Notes: a model not told the origin generated them from the letters alone. Positions 10,277-23,129 are shown, numbered from the stretch's first letter. The stretch: 64,000 bases of DNA from Sipunculus nudus (GCA_026874595.1 CM049320.1:37565714-37629713); one strand, 5' to 3'. Translations and numbers: made by a program.

Positions 10277-12008
10277 ATGCACAGTTCAGATATATATATT
10301 TTCATTACAATTTGCTGCGCGGGACTTCTCCTGTCTGTAGGTGAGTAGAATACTCATTTCATTTCTTCGCAAGGAGCGTATACAAAATTGAATACAGGTC
10401 ATGTGAGTATAAGCGTTTGGTGGTTTTCGTCAGATTTTGGTACACTGATAATTTTCTTACAGATGTAGGCGCTGATTACAACAAAAAGGTGACATTCTAT
10501 GAAGCCCTGAAATCATGTCAGAATTCGGGACGTTTGCTTATGCAATCAGGCAGTGTCATCAATAGCGAAAACACAAACAATTCAATGTGGATTGCTATGG
10601 CCGAAGAGCAGTTAGATTCTTGGATATGGGCCAATGGTTCTTCCGGTATGTTTGGAATGTTCAAGTATTTCCTTTGATATATTTCAGATTTTAGCCATGA
10701 AGAAAATTATGGATAGGGTAAAAAAGCAAATATGCGTCGAATACCCATGGAATTTAAAGTAAAATTCAATAACCATGATGAAAATATTGAGATGCTGCGT
10801 ATATATCATCACATGGATATATTAACCAGTAATTTTACATTACAGCGCACAAAAAACCACACGGAAAGCAAGAAGGCTGTGCTAGATTTGGTAAAACATC
10901 AAAAATGAGGAGTGTGCCTTGCTGGGATCAAGCATTGGCTTCAGTTTTGTGTAGCATAAACGGTGAGTGATCAAATATATTTTTTTATGTACAACACCCT
11001 TCACATGGTATGCATACTCGGAGTAGTTCATGGACGAATTATTAAGTTTGACACCTTTTTGTGAAAAGTAAAATTCATCCTGTTATTCACACTCTAAATC
11101 CCTTCCAGACTCTGAATGTCGGGGAAGCAAAACGAATGCAGATTGTTACAAGGTTTTTCATGAAAACCTGGATTGGTTCCAGTCAAAGCTCATTTGTCAT
11201 AATAAATCGATGGTAATGGCCAGCATATCTGAACTGCCGAGGTCACTAAACTTAAGTACAAACACATGGATCGGTTTGTCAAATAGAGGTATATATTTAC
11301 ACGATGTTTTATTTCTTTTTTTTTCCTTCTTGCCATGGCGTTTTGCAGAAAATGTATATAATGCCGATTGTGGTTTCCATAGCTTTCGAACTGCTTCAAA
11401 TAGTTCGAAAAAATATATATCTTGCAGATAATGTGAAATTTTAAGATTTTTCGAGAAAATCGTAGTAACACTATTCCTATAAAGTTGATGTTCATTTTTC
11501 TATATCTGATATGCCATTCATAAGTGTTCTTCATTCTCTTTGGTGTTCTTTTTTTTCTTTATTTTCATTTTATATCAGTACTCAAAGTACAGACGTACTT
11601 GGAACAGTTTGAGTCGACCAATATAACAAATAGAGGGTGTCTTGTGATGATAATGATGGAGGATAAGGCCCCTCTGTATAGAGTAGTGGATTGTCAGAAT
11701 AAATATGACTTCCACTGCCAAAGCGGTTAGTTTGCTTTGTTTAATATTCATTCCCTATATAAATATGATTTGCCCAGGGTCATGTTGTACAAAACTGTGT
11801 AAAAGTTATAAACCTGTAATTATCTTTAATATACAAACATGACATTGTTTCCAAAAGTAAATTCATTTTTCAACAGCCGAAGGCCCTACTGTCGATACGA
11901 GTTTACTTTGGAACCTTTCTGATATCTCTACATCAGGCACTCTTCAGTTTGTAAGATTAATTTCCACGACAAACAACGTTTCCCGAACAGTTAAGGATAC
12001 ACGGAATG
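10277..12008 (+). CDS. Secreted protein with two C-type-lectin-like domains, gene 2 (tandem paralogue)
   Basis: Exons: 10277-10340, 10463-10645, 10846-10962, 11109-11288, 11579-11725, 11877-12008, each exactly 5686 bp from its gene 1 counterpart, with all splice sites and frames kept. Domain layout is the same: signal peptide, CTLD1 (exons 2-3), long-form CTLD2 (exons 4-5), polar linker (exon 6). I count nine coding differences from gene 1: six change the residue (I/M in exon 2; P/H, M/K and N/D in exon 3; V/F in exon 4; E/D in exon 6) and three are silent. No frameshift or premature stop occurs in the conserved exons, so both copies look functional. Reading through the exon 6 donor meets TAG at 12077-12079, earlier than in gene 1, which suggests that the extension is not under constraint and that a downstream last exon exists. 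AATAAA is at 12405-12410. Confidence 0.85.
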
Positions 12009-12404
12009 GTAAGAGGCCGAATTTATTAATTTGTATTTCGAGAAGAAGGAAATTACGTGCATTGGTATTACTTGCTTAGATAGAGAGGACACATTTTATC
12101 CTATCTAAATTGAAGAAACTGTAAGCAGTCATCACACTTGATTTGTGTCCGATCTTCTGTTTGAAATTCTGTTTTGTCATATAGTGTGAATGTTTTAATT
12201 TGACATCAGCCTGTACGGCTCTGCTTGTTCAGTTCTTGTGAAAAATTGCCACAATCTGTCTGTCCAGTTTTATTATTTTTTATACTTGATGTATCCCCTT
12301 TGACCTGCGAAACGGTTTAAATCCCTTTAAAAAATAGGTATCAACACCATTCCTTTGTCATCCAAGATCAGTTCCTTTCACATTATACCTTTTTGACTAT
12401 GTGA

Positions 12405-12410
12405 AATAAA
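12405..12410 (+). terminator. Polyadenylation signal AATAAA, lectin gene 2
   Basis: Counterpart of 6718-6723 in the same GTGAAATAAAAGCTGTAC context. Confidence 0.5.
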
Positions 12411-12667
12411 AGCTGTACTGTGTATATGTATGCTGCTTTCATCCTTTATTAAAATAGGACATATTTTGTCTCTGTAATGTTTACAAAGTAAGCTTGACAT
12501 TATTGTCAATGTGTTAGACAGTTTGTTTTTGTTGTCAATCTTCCATGCGAAAAATCAGTGATTGATATCGGTTGTGATTAAACGCACAATCAAAGTAATC
12601 ATATTCTGTAGTGGTATAAGCAAAACATTGTGTTCGAACATTCGGATATTGCCTTAGTTAGGACCCG

Positions 12668-13115
12668 GCTTGATAGTGATCACCGTGTCAGTCCATCCGT
12701 CCATCCCTCCGTCCGTCAGTGACGCTTTCTTTTGCGTGCGATATCTCAGCAAGAACATGCTTTATCTTACTCAAATTGAGAGGAATGATTGGTACCTGTG
12801 CGGGCTCCTTACCTTTGGAATAACAGATCTGTCGGAATTCCAATATGGTCACCAGTGCATAATCTGTGATTTTCTTATGTGCGCGATATCTTTACAAAGA
12901 CATGCTTGCTCTTTCTCACATTCAGAGGGATAATAAGTATCTATAAGGGCTCTAGACGTTTTGAATTACAGATCTGTCGGATTTGCAATATGGCCGCCAT
13001 AGCACAATCTTTGATTTTCTTTGACACCCGATATCGCACAAGAATATACTTTATTTACCGCAAGTTCACAAGGATTTTTGGTGCCTATGAGGGATCCAGG
13101 GCTCTCTGATGACCA
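12668..13115 (+). repeat. Dispersed repeat with CCGTCCGTC head and three ~148-bp subrepeats
   Basis: Starts with CCATCCGTCCATCCCTCCGTCCGTC, then three degenerate subrepeats begin near 12734, 12880 and 13030 with '(T)GCGCGATATCT..CAA(G)AACATGC'. ACAGATCTGTCGGA recurs twice. Non-coding, and related in style to the repeats at 3401 and 47480. Confidence 0.6.
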
Positions 13116-15610
13116 TTATCCGACCACATCTAGTTGACATATAGATGTAAATATATCAACACGACATGTGATGCCACTGTCCATTACATTTACATAGCCA
13201 ATGAAGCCATAAAACCCTTGTACCTGCGTGTACCTAAGAAATGAGGTCGTCATATTAAACTTTTAAAATATTAGTCCTGCCGGTACATTGAAGATATAAG
13301 GCGCAACTATCTATATTCGACAGTACTTTAGATGCTGATTGGAGACATATGAGGGAACAGATTATACATGATAATTGTGTACACTTATTTCGCTTTGTTT
13401 TCGGTGACATAAACACTTGATCAATAATATGAAAATAATCAGAGTAAAATGTGTTAAAAACTCATGCTAATGGATATGTACAATTACCATATTGTGGAAA
13501 ATGACCTTTTATACATCTTACATTACATAAATGCCTATAGAACCTGACATGTAAAGCGGCCTGTATCGAATGAAATTTAAGCGAAGGCCATAACCAAATA
13601 CGAGGGATTAATGTTATTGTTTCCACACCCATACACCTGTTGCTACTGATTTAAATATTGACTTATGTTATCGTTAATATGACATTCAGCTATTCGATTT
13701 AAATGAACTGCTTTTAGCTAAAAAAAATGGGGCACTGGACAGTCGTTTTTTTTCATTCCTTAACAGGCCTAGCGCTTGTTACATAACATTTGCTATAGCG
13801 AAACAATAGTCCTACAGCCTTGTTTTTATGAATGTCTTCGTGCCATAGGAGAAGCGATGTCTGTGCCATGTACGTCAATGTGGGGTAGCCCATTTAGTTT
13901 GTTGTGACACCAGTCCTTTGTGTTTGGAAAGTAGAATGTGCGAGGTATTATGGCATATGGATATGTTTATTTATGAGGATATTGAATACTTTCCAGAGCA
14001 AGAAGACGTACACGTCTAAAGTGCTTTATAATTAAGCCTTGTCAAGAGGAAACGTTGACATATTTTATAGATAGGCTAGGTCTTACCTGTCTTTAAAATG
14101 AGCATGGAAAGCCGACAAACATTGTCCGTTTCTGGTGCAGTCGCAGACAGAAGCCCTGGACAGGTTGTACATGGAGGGGGAGGAGATATGTTGTTAGTCC
14201 CGTACAGGATATAATTCAAATAGCCACCCTTACTTTCCGATAAATACTTACGTATAAAATGTAAGCCTTTGCGTTCACTAACAAGGGGATGATGTGAGGG
14301 CACAGGTCAACGAGGTCCGAGGAGCTGAGCCTAAATCGGGCATACAATAGGCCATTTTCGCATGAAGGGAATGTACGTGACACAGTACTGCAAACGTGCG
14401 AAGTATGTCTTTTATATCGTTACATTTGGTCACGATGTCAAGCAAGCTTCGTCACGCCTCAGATAAAAAAAAATAGGTACCTGTATATTCTAGTTTATAG
14501 TTTGGACGTTAAGGTCATTTACCATTTAGACAGATAAATAGCTGTCAGAGTACGCTTTGTAGTTTGATTTTTCCGTGTACTGTATATATTATTCTCACTT
14601 GCACCAGGGCCAGGGGTGCAAGGTCACATTTGCTGATGTCAAACAATTACTTAAGATTCTAGAAGGACTGTTCCAGGTCGCAATGATTAGACATGTATGT
14701 TTGGTAGGAGAAGGGAAGACTGCTCTATTTTACAACAATCGTATGGGTTGGGGCATTTTCTTGTCCAATCAAATTGCTCTGACGTGATTTTGTTCGTCAT
14801 ACTGCAGGCTATCCATTATAATTTGAAAATGTACAAATTGATTTTGTATTTATTTGGGGGCATGAGAATTCTCACCCTTACATTCGGTTTTAAAGTATTT
14901 TTAATATTTTTACTAGGGATGCAACTATAAACGATCGTTTTTCCAACAGGTGACATTAAAGGCTTACCATGCATTAGTGCAAATGCATTTCAAAAGTTCA
15001 ACAGCTTTGTGCCATGGTATATTGGTCATTTATTTTAATACATAACACAATTTGTTACCAGATAAGTATCAACAGTCGTTGTTAAAGACCAATATGGAGT
15101 ATAATAAGTTTGTAATATATGCTAAACTTGGATGCAATTTTCGAACAAACTTTTGCCGAAAATATACATTGATTCGTTATACAGGTGATTCGGTTGACTG
15201 GACCATATGCCGTATTGTGCAGATAGTATCATATGTAACATCAGGAATTTCGTTCCTTCCGTTTGTGTTAAACATCAGTGACCTTATCCGGCTATTGGTA
15301 AGTATTTTAAACCCAAAAAGGCTAATTATTAATCACCCACCGGCGATTTATTAAAAAAACAATCTTTAGCTGCTATACATAAAAGTAATTTTTGTTTTTC
15401 AGCAGAAGCCGTTATCATGATAGAAAAAAAGAGTTTGGCTACCACAAACCTTAGTTCCAGGTGGTGAAATTTGATTGGATAAAACGGTACTCTTTAAAGA
15501 ACCCAACATTTTTTTAATATGTATACAGGATAAAAAACACAAACTTCGAACGGTGGTCGATCCATGGGAACGAACGACGTGATACAAGTCACTCATTCAA
15601 TCCATATAAA

Positions 15611-15662
<52 letters not shown>

Positions 15663-16130
15663 TATTATTATTATTATTGTTATTAACAATACGTTAATGT
15701 TTTCAGTGCATGGGTTGAGATTCATATATTGGTATTTCCTATATTGATGACCAAAATAAAGGAAGAATGAGACAATTATAGACGTGTAGTCGTGTCTGTT
15801 TATCCTCACGTGTGTTTCAGGTTGGTCATCCTCACATGTCCGTATTTTTGTTTGTTTGTTTGTCCTCGCTGTAGAGATAAGCATTTTGCATCTAACAACA
15901 TGAAACTAATACTAATAGTAAATATATATTTACCTCTCGGAGACTCATTTTTTCGTCAAAATCGGCCTTGAAAACCCTTAAATCGGTATTTTCCTCATAT
16001 TTGTAAAAAAACCAATGTTAGCCACCAGAAAATTTGGGTGGGAGATTCATAAAACTATACTTTTTTCTAACCTTGCTATTTTTTAGCCATAGATGTCTTA
16101 TTCTTGCACAGGTAGCAATTAATAAGTTTT
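13116..16130. other. Region without recognised genes
   Basis: Contains AT-rich single-copy-like sequence, a (TA)n/(TTA)n microsatellite (15612-15680) and one splice-bounded open segment (15185-15297, see findings). Open frames of 60-100 codons here lack family features. A GC-richer patch near 14130-14180 and 14300-14340 shows nothing recognisable. Confidence 0.5.
15612..15680. repeat. (TA)n followed by (ATT)n microsatellite
   Basis: About 20 TA units run into ATTATTATTATTATTGTTATT. It produces an artificial Ile/Tyr frame on the minus strand. Confidence 0.95.
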
Positions 16131-18709
16131 AGCTACTTAAAATCAGGTTCGTGCAAATCGTGCACCCTTTCTCTTCAAATGAGATTCGCGAGATTCAAAT
16201 ATAATTACAGGCCCCAGTTTCCTTTGTTTAATGTGTTAAAGCAATATCTCGAAACGATTTGCTCTATATTTGAGAATATTTCTTCTTTATGACTCTAAGA
16301 TATCACTACAATATCTTCAAAAGTATAAACAATATCACAATTATGACAAGTTTTCAATTTTTTGTGACACTATTGCAAGTTTCGCCATATCTTGTACCGT
16401 TTTCCGTCGAACGAAAATATGCTAGCCATTTTCATGGAAATGCTGATGACTGTAACTCATTCAGTCAAAGGAGTCTAATTCTGCTTAGGTAGCATTTAGT
16501 ACGCTCTCAGTAACTCATTTGCAAGTCTCGTCATATCGCGCGATTTCTGCTGTCAAACAAGAATAAGCTAGATTTAACAAAAATGCAAATAACTCGCTCA
16601 TTTTTCATGCTAGAGAGAGGCCTTCAGACGCAGTCAAAATCTAAAAAATCCTTTAAAATACTTTTAGAGTAAAGAAAAATAAGAAATCACAAAATGCATA
16701 AAACATTTTAAATATCTATGCCTAAATTTTTGTTCATTGTCTAGGGGTCTGATTTTCCTCCGTTTGTTGCATTTGATATGCTCTACCATATCTAATCAAA
16801 TCTCGCCTTGCTTCCCCAGAAATGAGAATCCTTACGGGATCTCTCAAAGTTGTCTGCTGGACCGGGTTTGTGGACCATGTCATTGATGCATCTACTTTTA
16901 ATTTCTAATTAAAGCACTTTTCACATTTTCCAAATTGAAAAAATAAATATTTGTATGTTCATGTTTAGAAATACATGAAAGTTGTATGTAAACTGACACA
17001 CCTGGGAAGAAATAAAAGAGTTTATACACCTATGTAATCTATTGCACCTATTGTAATTCTATTGGTAAAATTTGCTAGACGTTAACCAAAATGTCTCAAA
17101 TGGAGGTTCAAAGGCCTTGCTTTTGATATTTTTTTGATATTATATTAGAGAACCGAAGAATGATTTAAAAGAACTTGTTATCAGCAGGCAGTTTGGACAC
17201 GTTTTGGTATATGGTTATCAATATTTGTTGTCAAATTATATTTTACTGTTCCACATGGCTCTAGTCAATGTCACTTCTAAACCTGTTCTTTAATCGGGAG
17301 TATAGGACATCAGTTGAGGCGATGAATGTATTTCACGCCAAATGCTGAAGGGGCCATGACAGAAAGGATGCGCAGGAGATGGGATGTAAAGGTGATGGGA
17401 TGCTTTGCAACGGGCTAATTAGATTTTCATACATCGGATGGCTGTAGAAAAATTATGAACTATGACTGTCTAATATTGTCATAGACCAAAAATAGATTCT
17501 GATAATTATATGGGGGTATTTAAACGGATATCTCGGGAAATTATGGTATTATTTTATGGTATTTTATAGCATATTTAAAAAGTCTCAAACTGGGAAGATT
17601 TTCATCGGGGAAATTGTGTAGTGTAATGCGTGTAATGTCTTGACTCAGACACACAATACTTTATTGTAGTTATTAGATAAACTGAACTTTTTTATAATGA
17701 TGAAAGATAAAGGAAAGTAACATAGGAGCATTGTAATATGTATGTGCAGTAAGCACCTGTAGTTTTATAAATGCAGTAGATAGATGAATATTCAAAATAA
17801 CAGTCCCTTGTTTCCACAAAACCTCACCATGACACAACCACTTCCCGAAACTGGTGAATACATATTTTCATTGTCGTCTTCAAACATAGCACAGAAAATT
17901 ATTTCTGTTTAATTAAGATACGGTATCTGTATTAATGATAACCACCGTTTGGTTCGCAATCAAATTAATTGCAACGAAATAATGTCAACATGGTTTTGAT
18001 TTCAACGGCAAATGACAATGGACCGTCTACCGTGTTACATCTTTATAAACAATTCAAGTAATGCATGACAAAAGTTCCTCTGTAATGATGGTGGTAATAA
18101 ATGTCCAGTTTAAAATCATATAACTCTGCTAACTTGAAGGAACATTAATGTGAAATTGGCCAAGAAAGGGGATAACCATGGGTTTAAGTCAGCCCAATTA
18201 TTTTAGAATAATTCCCGTTCAACCATCTAATTTCGCAACACTAATAATATTTGATTACAGTATGAGATAATGATGATGGATTCCGTAAGTTACCCTGTAA
18301 AAGCAATTAACTTCATGTATTTGCCTTCCTCGTATTCATTATTTTCTCTTGTAATAAATGCTGGATAAAACCACATTTTTGTCTGAATTTTGTAGTCTAT
18401 ATATATATTACTAACTAAACATAGCATATACCTTTGAATCATCCTCCACATACATGAATGGAAAAGCATGTGCAACAATGAAATGATGTATTCATCGGGT
18501 TATAATTAACACTGAGACGCAGTGACATATTTAATAGTTGTCATTTTATCCTTTATTCCTCTTATATGAAACCCATATAATTTGACTGCCTGTTTTGGCA
18601 ACCTCTCTTTAAAAAAATCTGATGATCAGAATTTTGTCATTATAAAACTATTTCAAAATGGATATCTATTCTTGTCTCCAAGCAATATTCGTGGTATATA
18701 TTCTTCTAT

Positions 18710-18712
<3 letters not shown>

Positions 18713-18751
<39 letters not shown>

Positions 18752-18817
18752 CTGCATGTGCTATTTTAATGAACCTTTCTATCTGTTTGTTGAATAGTGA
18801 CAGCAAATGGGTCATCA

Positions 18818-18852
<35 letters not shown>
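18713..18852 (+). repeat. Paired (CT)n microsatellites
   Basis: Two (CT)n runs (18713-18748 and 18821-18852) are separated by ~70 bp. The first is conserved as a longer run at 51978-52031 in block B, with the same flanks (AGCAATATTCGT..GTA before, CAGC(C/T)TGCA after). Confidence 0.95.
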
Positions 18853-18855
<3 letters not shown>

Positions 18856-19180
18856 TCTATTTTCTGTGTCATGAATGCCTGCTAACGACTATCCAACTTC
18901 ATCTCTATTTGTCTCCGTCCTTCCGCCCCGAAGCTGGATGTATGCTCACCCACAGGGGCAGGCATATAAAGAAAACTATGTATAAGTACACATATACAGT
19001 AAAGATATTAGTGAAGAATGTGCAGCACACTTACAAAATATATGAACGAAGTATGAATAAAAACATAAATAAAAGTACCAGAGATACATAAAAGGGAAAA
19101 CTGAAATGTAAATGAGTGCACACGCATGCAAACATGCAGAAAACTAAATACCCTTTTTCTTTATGAATCCCGAAAACACC

Positions 19181-19182
<2 letters not shown>

Positions 19183-19237
<55 letters not shown>

Positions 19238-19285
19238 CACCATTATATATATATATTTATATATATATATATATTTATATATATG
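19183..19285. repeat. (TA)n microsatellites
   Basis: Runs at 19183-19236 and 19242-19285 are separated by ACACCAT. The open frames on both strands here are microsatellite artefacts. Confidence 0.95.
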
Positions 19286-20315
19286 GTATATATGTATATT
19301 GCGATGTTCCTTGTTTTCCAAGTGAACTACAGATAAATAGGCAAACACCCATAATCTGGAATTATAATGCCATCGTTTCTGTATAAACATATGAACATGG
19401 TCACTCCCTTTCACATTTCGTGCTGCCGATTATAAGAATGCAAATATATGTCATGAAACGAGGCTGTAATTTCAATCCATCAACATAGAAGTCAAACACA
19501 TAACATAGAACAAACATGTTTCAAAGTGCCTGATGCCTGATTTCAGTAATGGCAACTATGCCAAATAACTGACAGTATGACATTATTTATCCGTTTTCCT
19601 AACGCCATTGAACGCAAAGACGAAATAATTCATCTCACGTTTTACGGATTAATGTTAAGAGTGCAGAGGATGGGGGCACTAATATGTTATACTCGATTGC
19701 TGGTGCCTGTTTGTGGTAAGGGAGGTAAAGTTCCCCTTCAATTTCGAGGAATATTTATGCGTCACTGCACACGATAAGAATTTTAAGAAAAATATTGTAC
19801 AACTCGAGTTTTCTGTGTGACCCGATATGCATGTATATCCTTAAACTGAAATAAAAGAAAACATGGCCGCACTGAATGATAATCTCAGTATAATTATGAA
19901 CTAAGAGAAGCACTTATTTCCTGCACATCTACATTTTATATTTGAACGGATTTCATTCCATTTATTGAAGACAGATTTGCCGAATGGTTTTATATAAAGA
20001 TAAGGTTCTTATTCCCACTAATATTTAACTGAAACTCTTAAGTGTACACACTAAACGGAAACAAAACTTTGAAAAATGAAAACCATGCATGCGATCTAAT
20101 GTATTGTATCGTTTTCCATTAGTAAATTACGTAATTAATGGATATGTTATAAAACAATAATTATCCGTTGTTGACATAATGACAGTATGTACACTGAAAA
20201 ACTATATAAGGATAAAGTGCTTGTCCAAGGCATTCTTACATTAAAGCCACTAACAATGCATTCCCTGATTTAACGGCTCTCCGAGAAATGAATATGGATG
20301 CGATATAGGCCATAT

Positions 20316-20321
<6 letters not shown>

Positions 20322-20386
<65 letters not shown>

Positions 20387-20414
20387 AACAATTATAATAA
20401 TAATAATAATATTT
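20322..20414. repeat. (TA)n and (AAT)n microsatellite at a LINE tail
   Basis: The (TA)n at 20322-20386 adjoins an (ATA)n run at 20392-20414. The latter is the usual simple-repeat tail of the minus-strand LINE that follows. Confidence 0.9.
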
Positions 20415-20935
20415 ATTTATTTAATATCGCGCCAATATCCAGCATTAAGTGCTGTTCAGTGGCGCCATTCCAAGTGAATATAAAACTTATAATGATAAAT
20501 AAATAAGAAAGCTTAAACAACTAATTGCATTGAAAAAAAAATTAAAATATTATCAGTAGGATATACTATTAATTGCAACTTAGAGTTCATGAGGTTCCCA
20601 TTCTGGATATAACTAAATGTAGGCACAGATTACGAAGAGCAAAAGTATGAATTTAAAAATGCAGCACGAAACAGATAGGTTTTCACTTCTCTTTTGGAAG
20701 AGTTATAGTGATCACACATGTTGGGTTCTAAGAGTAACTCGTTCCATAATTTTGACGCAACCGCTGAAAAAGAACGATCACCATATGTTCTCGTATGAGC
20801 AGCTAGTTGATACAGAAGATACAGGTCACTAGCGCGTAAACTAACTACGAGATAGTTGGTATGGCTGCACGAGCTCAGCAAGGTAGATTGGAGCACTATC
20901 GTTAACACATCTGTGTAAGAGACAAAGCAATTTGA
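20415..20935 (-). mobile_element. CR1/L2-type LINE, 3' end of ORF2 and tail
   Basis: On the minus strand the frame 20908-20630 contains the conserved C-terminal signature of CR1/L2/Jockey-like ORF2 proteins: T-R-T-Y-G-D-R-S-F-S, then K-L-W-N-E-L, then V-K-T-Y-L-F near the end. The 3' UTR (20560-20415) has a GGCGCCACTGAACAGCACTTAA core and ends in TAATATTATTATT, as in these LINEs. Only the last ~90 codons survive, and the upstream part is frameshifted. It sits in block A and has no counterpart in block B. Confidence 0.75.
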
Positions 20936-21040
20936 AGCTTATTTACTGTGGCACATGCAGTCAATGAGTTGAGGTAGGATGTCTGAGATGCTATCGTTTA
21001 CTTTTCTTTACTACAATCCTGGCTCCACTGTTGAGCACAC

Positions 21041-21680
21041 GCTAAAGAGCCCTAGCAACTGATGCCGGGATGATAATCAGGAGCGAGTCAATTCTAGATG
21101 TAATAAAGGCGTGCATGAGTTTTTCAGTTACATCTCTGGTGAGCATGTAACCGTGACAACCCGACTCAGTAGACAATGATAATTGGGCTGGTAAGCCTAC
21201 TTGAGTCGTGATACTAGTAATATCGAGGGAGGCATTGCAGTGGTCTTCCATCATGTTGCATTCATAGTGTGGTAAACAGCCCATTATTTTAAAATTATGC
21301 TACGAATCGTGAATAAACACAAGTGAAAACATGTGAACTCACAACCCAAACTGAAACACCGTCTCTATGGAAACGAGTCATTTCCTGTTTCACGTACAAG
21401 TTGGCTGCGTCTAGTAACCTGTGAGAGCCATGTTTGTATTCATGCGGTCAGACATTCAACAAACATGCGGAGGGGTTTACCATTATTCTGAGCTAAAACG
21501 GAACTATTCTCGCTCATGTTCGGTGTTGTTTGAAAGTATACTAAAAATGCTAACGATAAGTCTGGTTTATGTCAATTGACAGTGTACCTGTAGGCCACGA
21601 AGCATTGTCAAAAATGACGAAAATATTTGTATCCTCATGCGTTCCTCAGACCTAGATGTAAAGGCAGTAATCTAGTCGTA
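21041..21680. repeat. Block A segment matching 48955-49440
   Basis: Shared non-coding sequence, e.g. GGGCTGGTAA, GTCGTGATA, GCAGTGGTCTTCCATCA, ACTGAAAC, GTCTCTATGG..ACGAGT. In block B it lies between parts equivalent to 17.27 and 17.41 kb, so one of the two blocks has been rearranged. Confidence 0.7.
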
Positions 21681-21712
21681 ATGTCAGACACCTCTAGCAC
21701 TTAATAAGCCAT

Positions 21713-21713
<1 letters not shown>

Positions 21714-21774
<61 letters not shown>
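21714..21774. repeat. (TA)n microsatellite
   Basis: About 30 TA units. Confidence 0.95.
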
Positions 21775-21778
<4 letters not shown>

Positions 21779-22021
21779 GGTTTACTGGAAGGTTTGGGTG
21801 CCGTTCTTAGATCAAAGTGCTCGATATATAAAAGTAGATTTGCTATCAGTTCACAAAAATCACCAATGATTTACTGTCACTAAGCGTAGGTTCAACCATA
21901 AACAATCACACACACCCGAACAAGAACAAACACAAACCAATACAACTCAGGCACCTGATGAGTGCCATGTAGTGTACAAGAAACAGAGTAGTGACAGATA
22001 TGCAATGATGTATTTTATGAG

Positions 22022-22023
<2 letters not shown>

Positions 22024-22072
<49 letters not shown>
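22024..22072. repeat. (TA)n microsatellite
   Basis: About 24 TA units, 250 bp after the previous tract. Confidence 0.95.
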
Positions 22073-22074
<2 letters not shown>

Positions 22075-22573
22075 TTCAATTCACATTTCTCAATATTGAT
22101 TACACTATTGAATTTGAAAAAAAACTACAAAATCAATGATATAATAAATCTATCATCGAGTTGAGTTAATTTACTGTTATATAAAAGTTGCGACAGCTTT
22201 AGGAAAGGAGACGTATTAATATGTTTATACATTAATGACTCTTATCACGTCTATATCTATGCACGATTAGTTTATTTGCTAAAAAATAAGCGAACACATA
22301 ATTTGCCCTTATGTGCATATTAATAATACTCTTTAGATATAAGAGTCTGTTATGTGATAATATTTAAAAGTTCATCATTGAACGAGTTAAGACATTATGC
22401 ATGCTTCCTTTTACATCCCAATCTGCAATCTCTTCCCAATTAATTGTTGTGTAACTGCAGATGTCAGCCAATATAGTAATAAATATTGGGACAATATTTA
22501 AGTGTTTAAAACTTAAAGTACACTGCTACTTGATACAAATATGTCAAGTCCCTCTTTTTGCTGCATTATATAA

Positions 22574-22577
<4 letters not shown>

Positions 22578-22620
<43 letters not shown>

Positions 22621-22805
22621 TGTAGCCGTATTAGTCTGTAGTAGAAGCGTAGGTAGGATAAAGAGTGACCAACATGTTTATTAACACACGAGCTTTCGAA
22701 GCGCACAGGCTTCTTCGTCAGGTGGTAAGTGGGAATGTGTAGAGAAATGATATCATGTGTTAATAAGCAAGTTAGTCTGTCTTAAAGGCTTCTCTCTTTA
22801 TCTTA

Positions 22806-22854
<49 letters not shown>
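22578..22854. repeat. Palindrome-bearing short repeat seated between two (TA)n tracts
   Basis: (TA)n runs at 22578-22617 and 22809-22854 bracket 190 bp that include GAGCTTTCGAAGC followed by ACAGGCTTCTTCGTCAGGTG (a hairpin-type core) and GTGTAGCCGTATTAGTCTGTAG. The layout suggests a small non-autonomous element inserted in a TA microsatellite. A similar hairpin-and-(TA)n arrangement is at 24540-24635. Confidence 0.55.
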
Positions 22855-22858
<4 letters not shown>

Positions 22859-22985
22859 ACGAGGTGAATAAAAAAGCAGGCAGAACTGTTACTCTAGTGG
22901 AGCTTGCTTTTCTATAGCGAAGCGGTTCGAACACTGGACATGTGCACCACCGATATGGGTTCGAATCCAGGATCTACCCAATATT
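22855..22985 (+). mobile_element. tRNA-like (SINE) fragment following (TA)n
   Basis: After the TA tract the sequence starts TGTTACGAGG. It then contains an A-box-like TAGCGAAGCGG (22916-22926) and a good B box GGGTTCGAATCC (22957-22968), spaced as in a pol III promoter. It does not fold as a full tRNA (no matching acceptor arm), so a tRNA-derived SINE is more likely. Confidence 0.4.
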
Positions 22986-23129
22986 TCCCCCTGAGCAATG
23001 TGTCCGTAAGATATGTTTTTTTTTCAGAAATTACGTCTAACTTTGGGGACTGGGGAAAGATGTAAGTCATCTGAGCTAGCGCGATCACCTTTCCCCGTCG
23101 TCTGTCCGGTCGTCGGTAGCAGGACACAA

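Larger units (their letters stand above)
7240..12520 (+). repeat. Tandem segmental duplication, unit 2
   Basis: Second copy of the 1018-6845 unit. It differs by scattered substitutions and by loss of 536 bp equivalent to 3035-3573 of unit 1 (junction near 9259/9260), which removes the LINE reverse-transcriptase start and part of the adjoining dispersed repeat. The gag fragment to the left of unit 1 is absent to the left of unit 2. Confidence 0.93.

Noticed and set aside
19031-19414. Long open frames on both strands through (TA)n and (CT)n tracts (also at 15597-15884, 26671-26911, 38475-39004, 43166-43495, 45038-45545, 55570-56224, 58601-58807)
   Set aside because: Ile-Tyr, Leu-Ser or Arg-Glu runs arise automatically from dinucleotide repeats, which lack stop codons. 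No domains, and frames are open on both strands.
22910-22985. Possible tRNA gene
   Set aside because: A and B boxes are present but there is no complementary acceptor stem and the D/anticodon arms do not fold. Treated as SINE-like.
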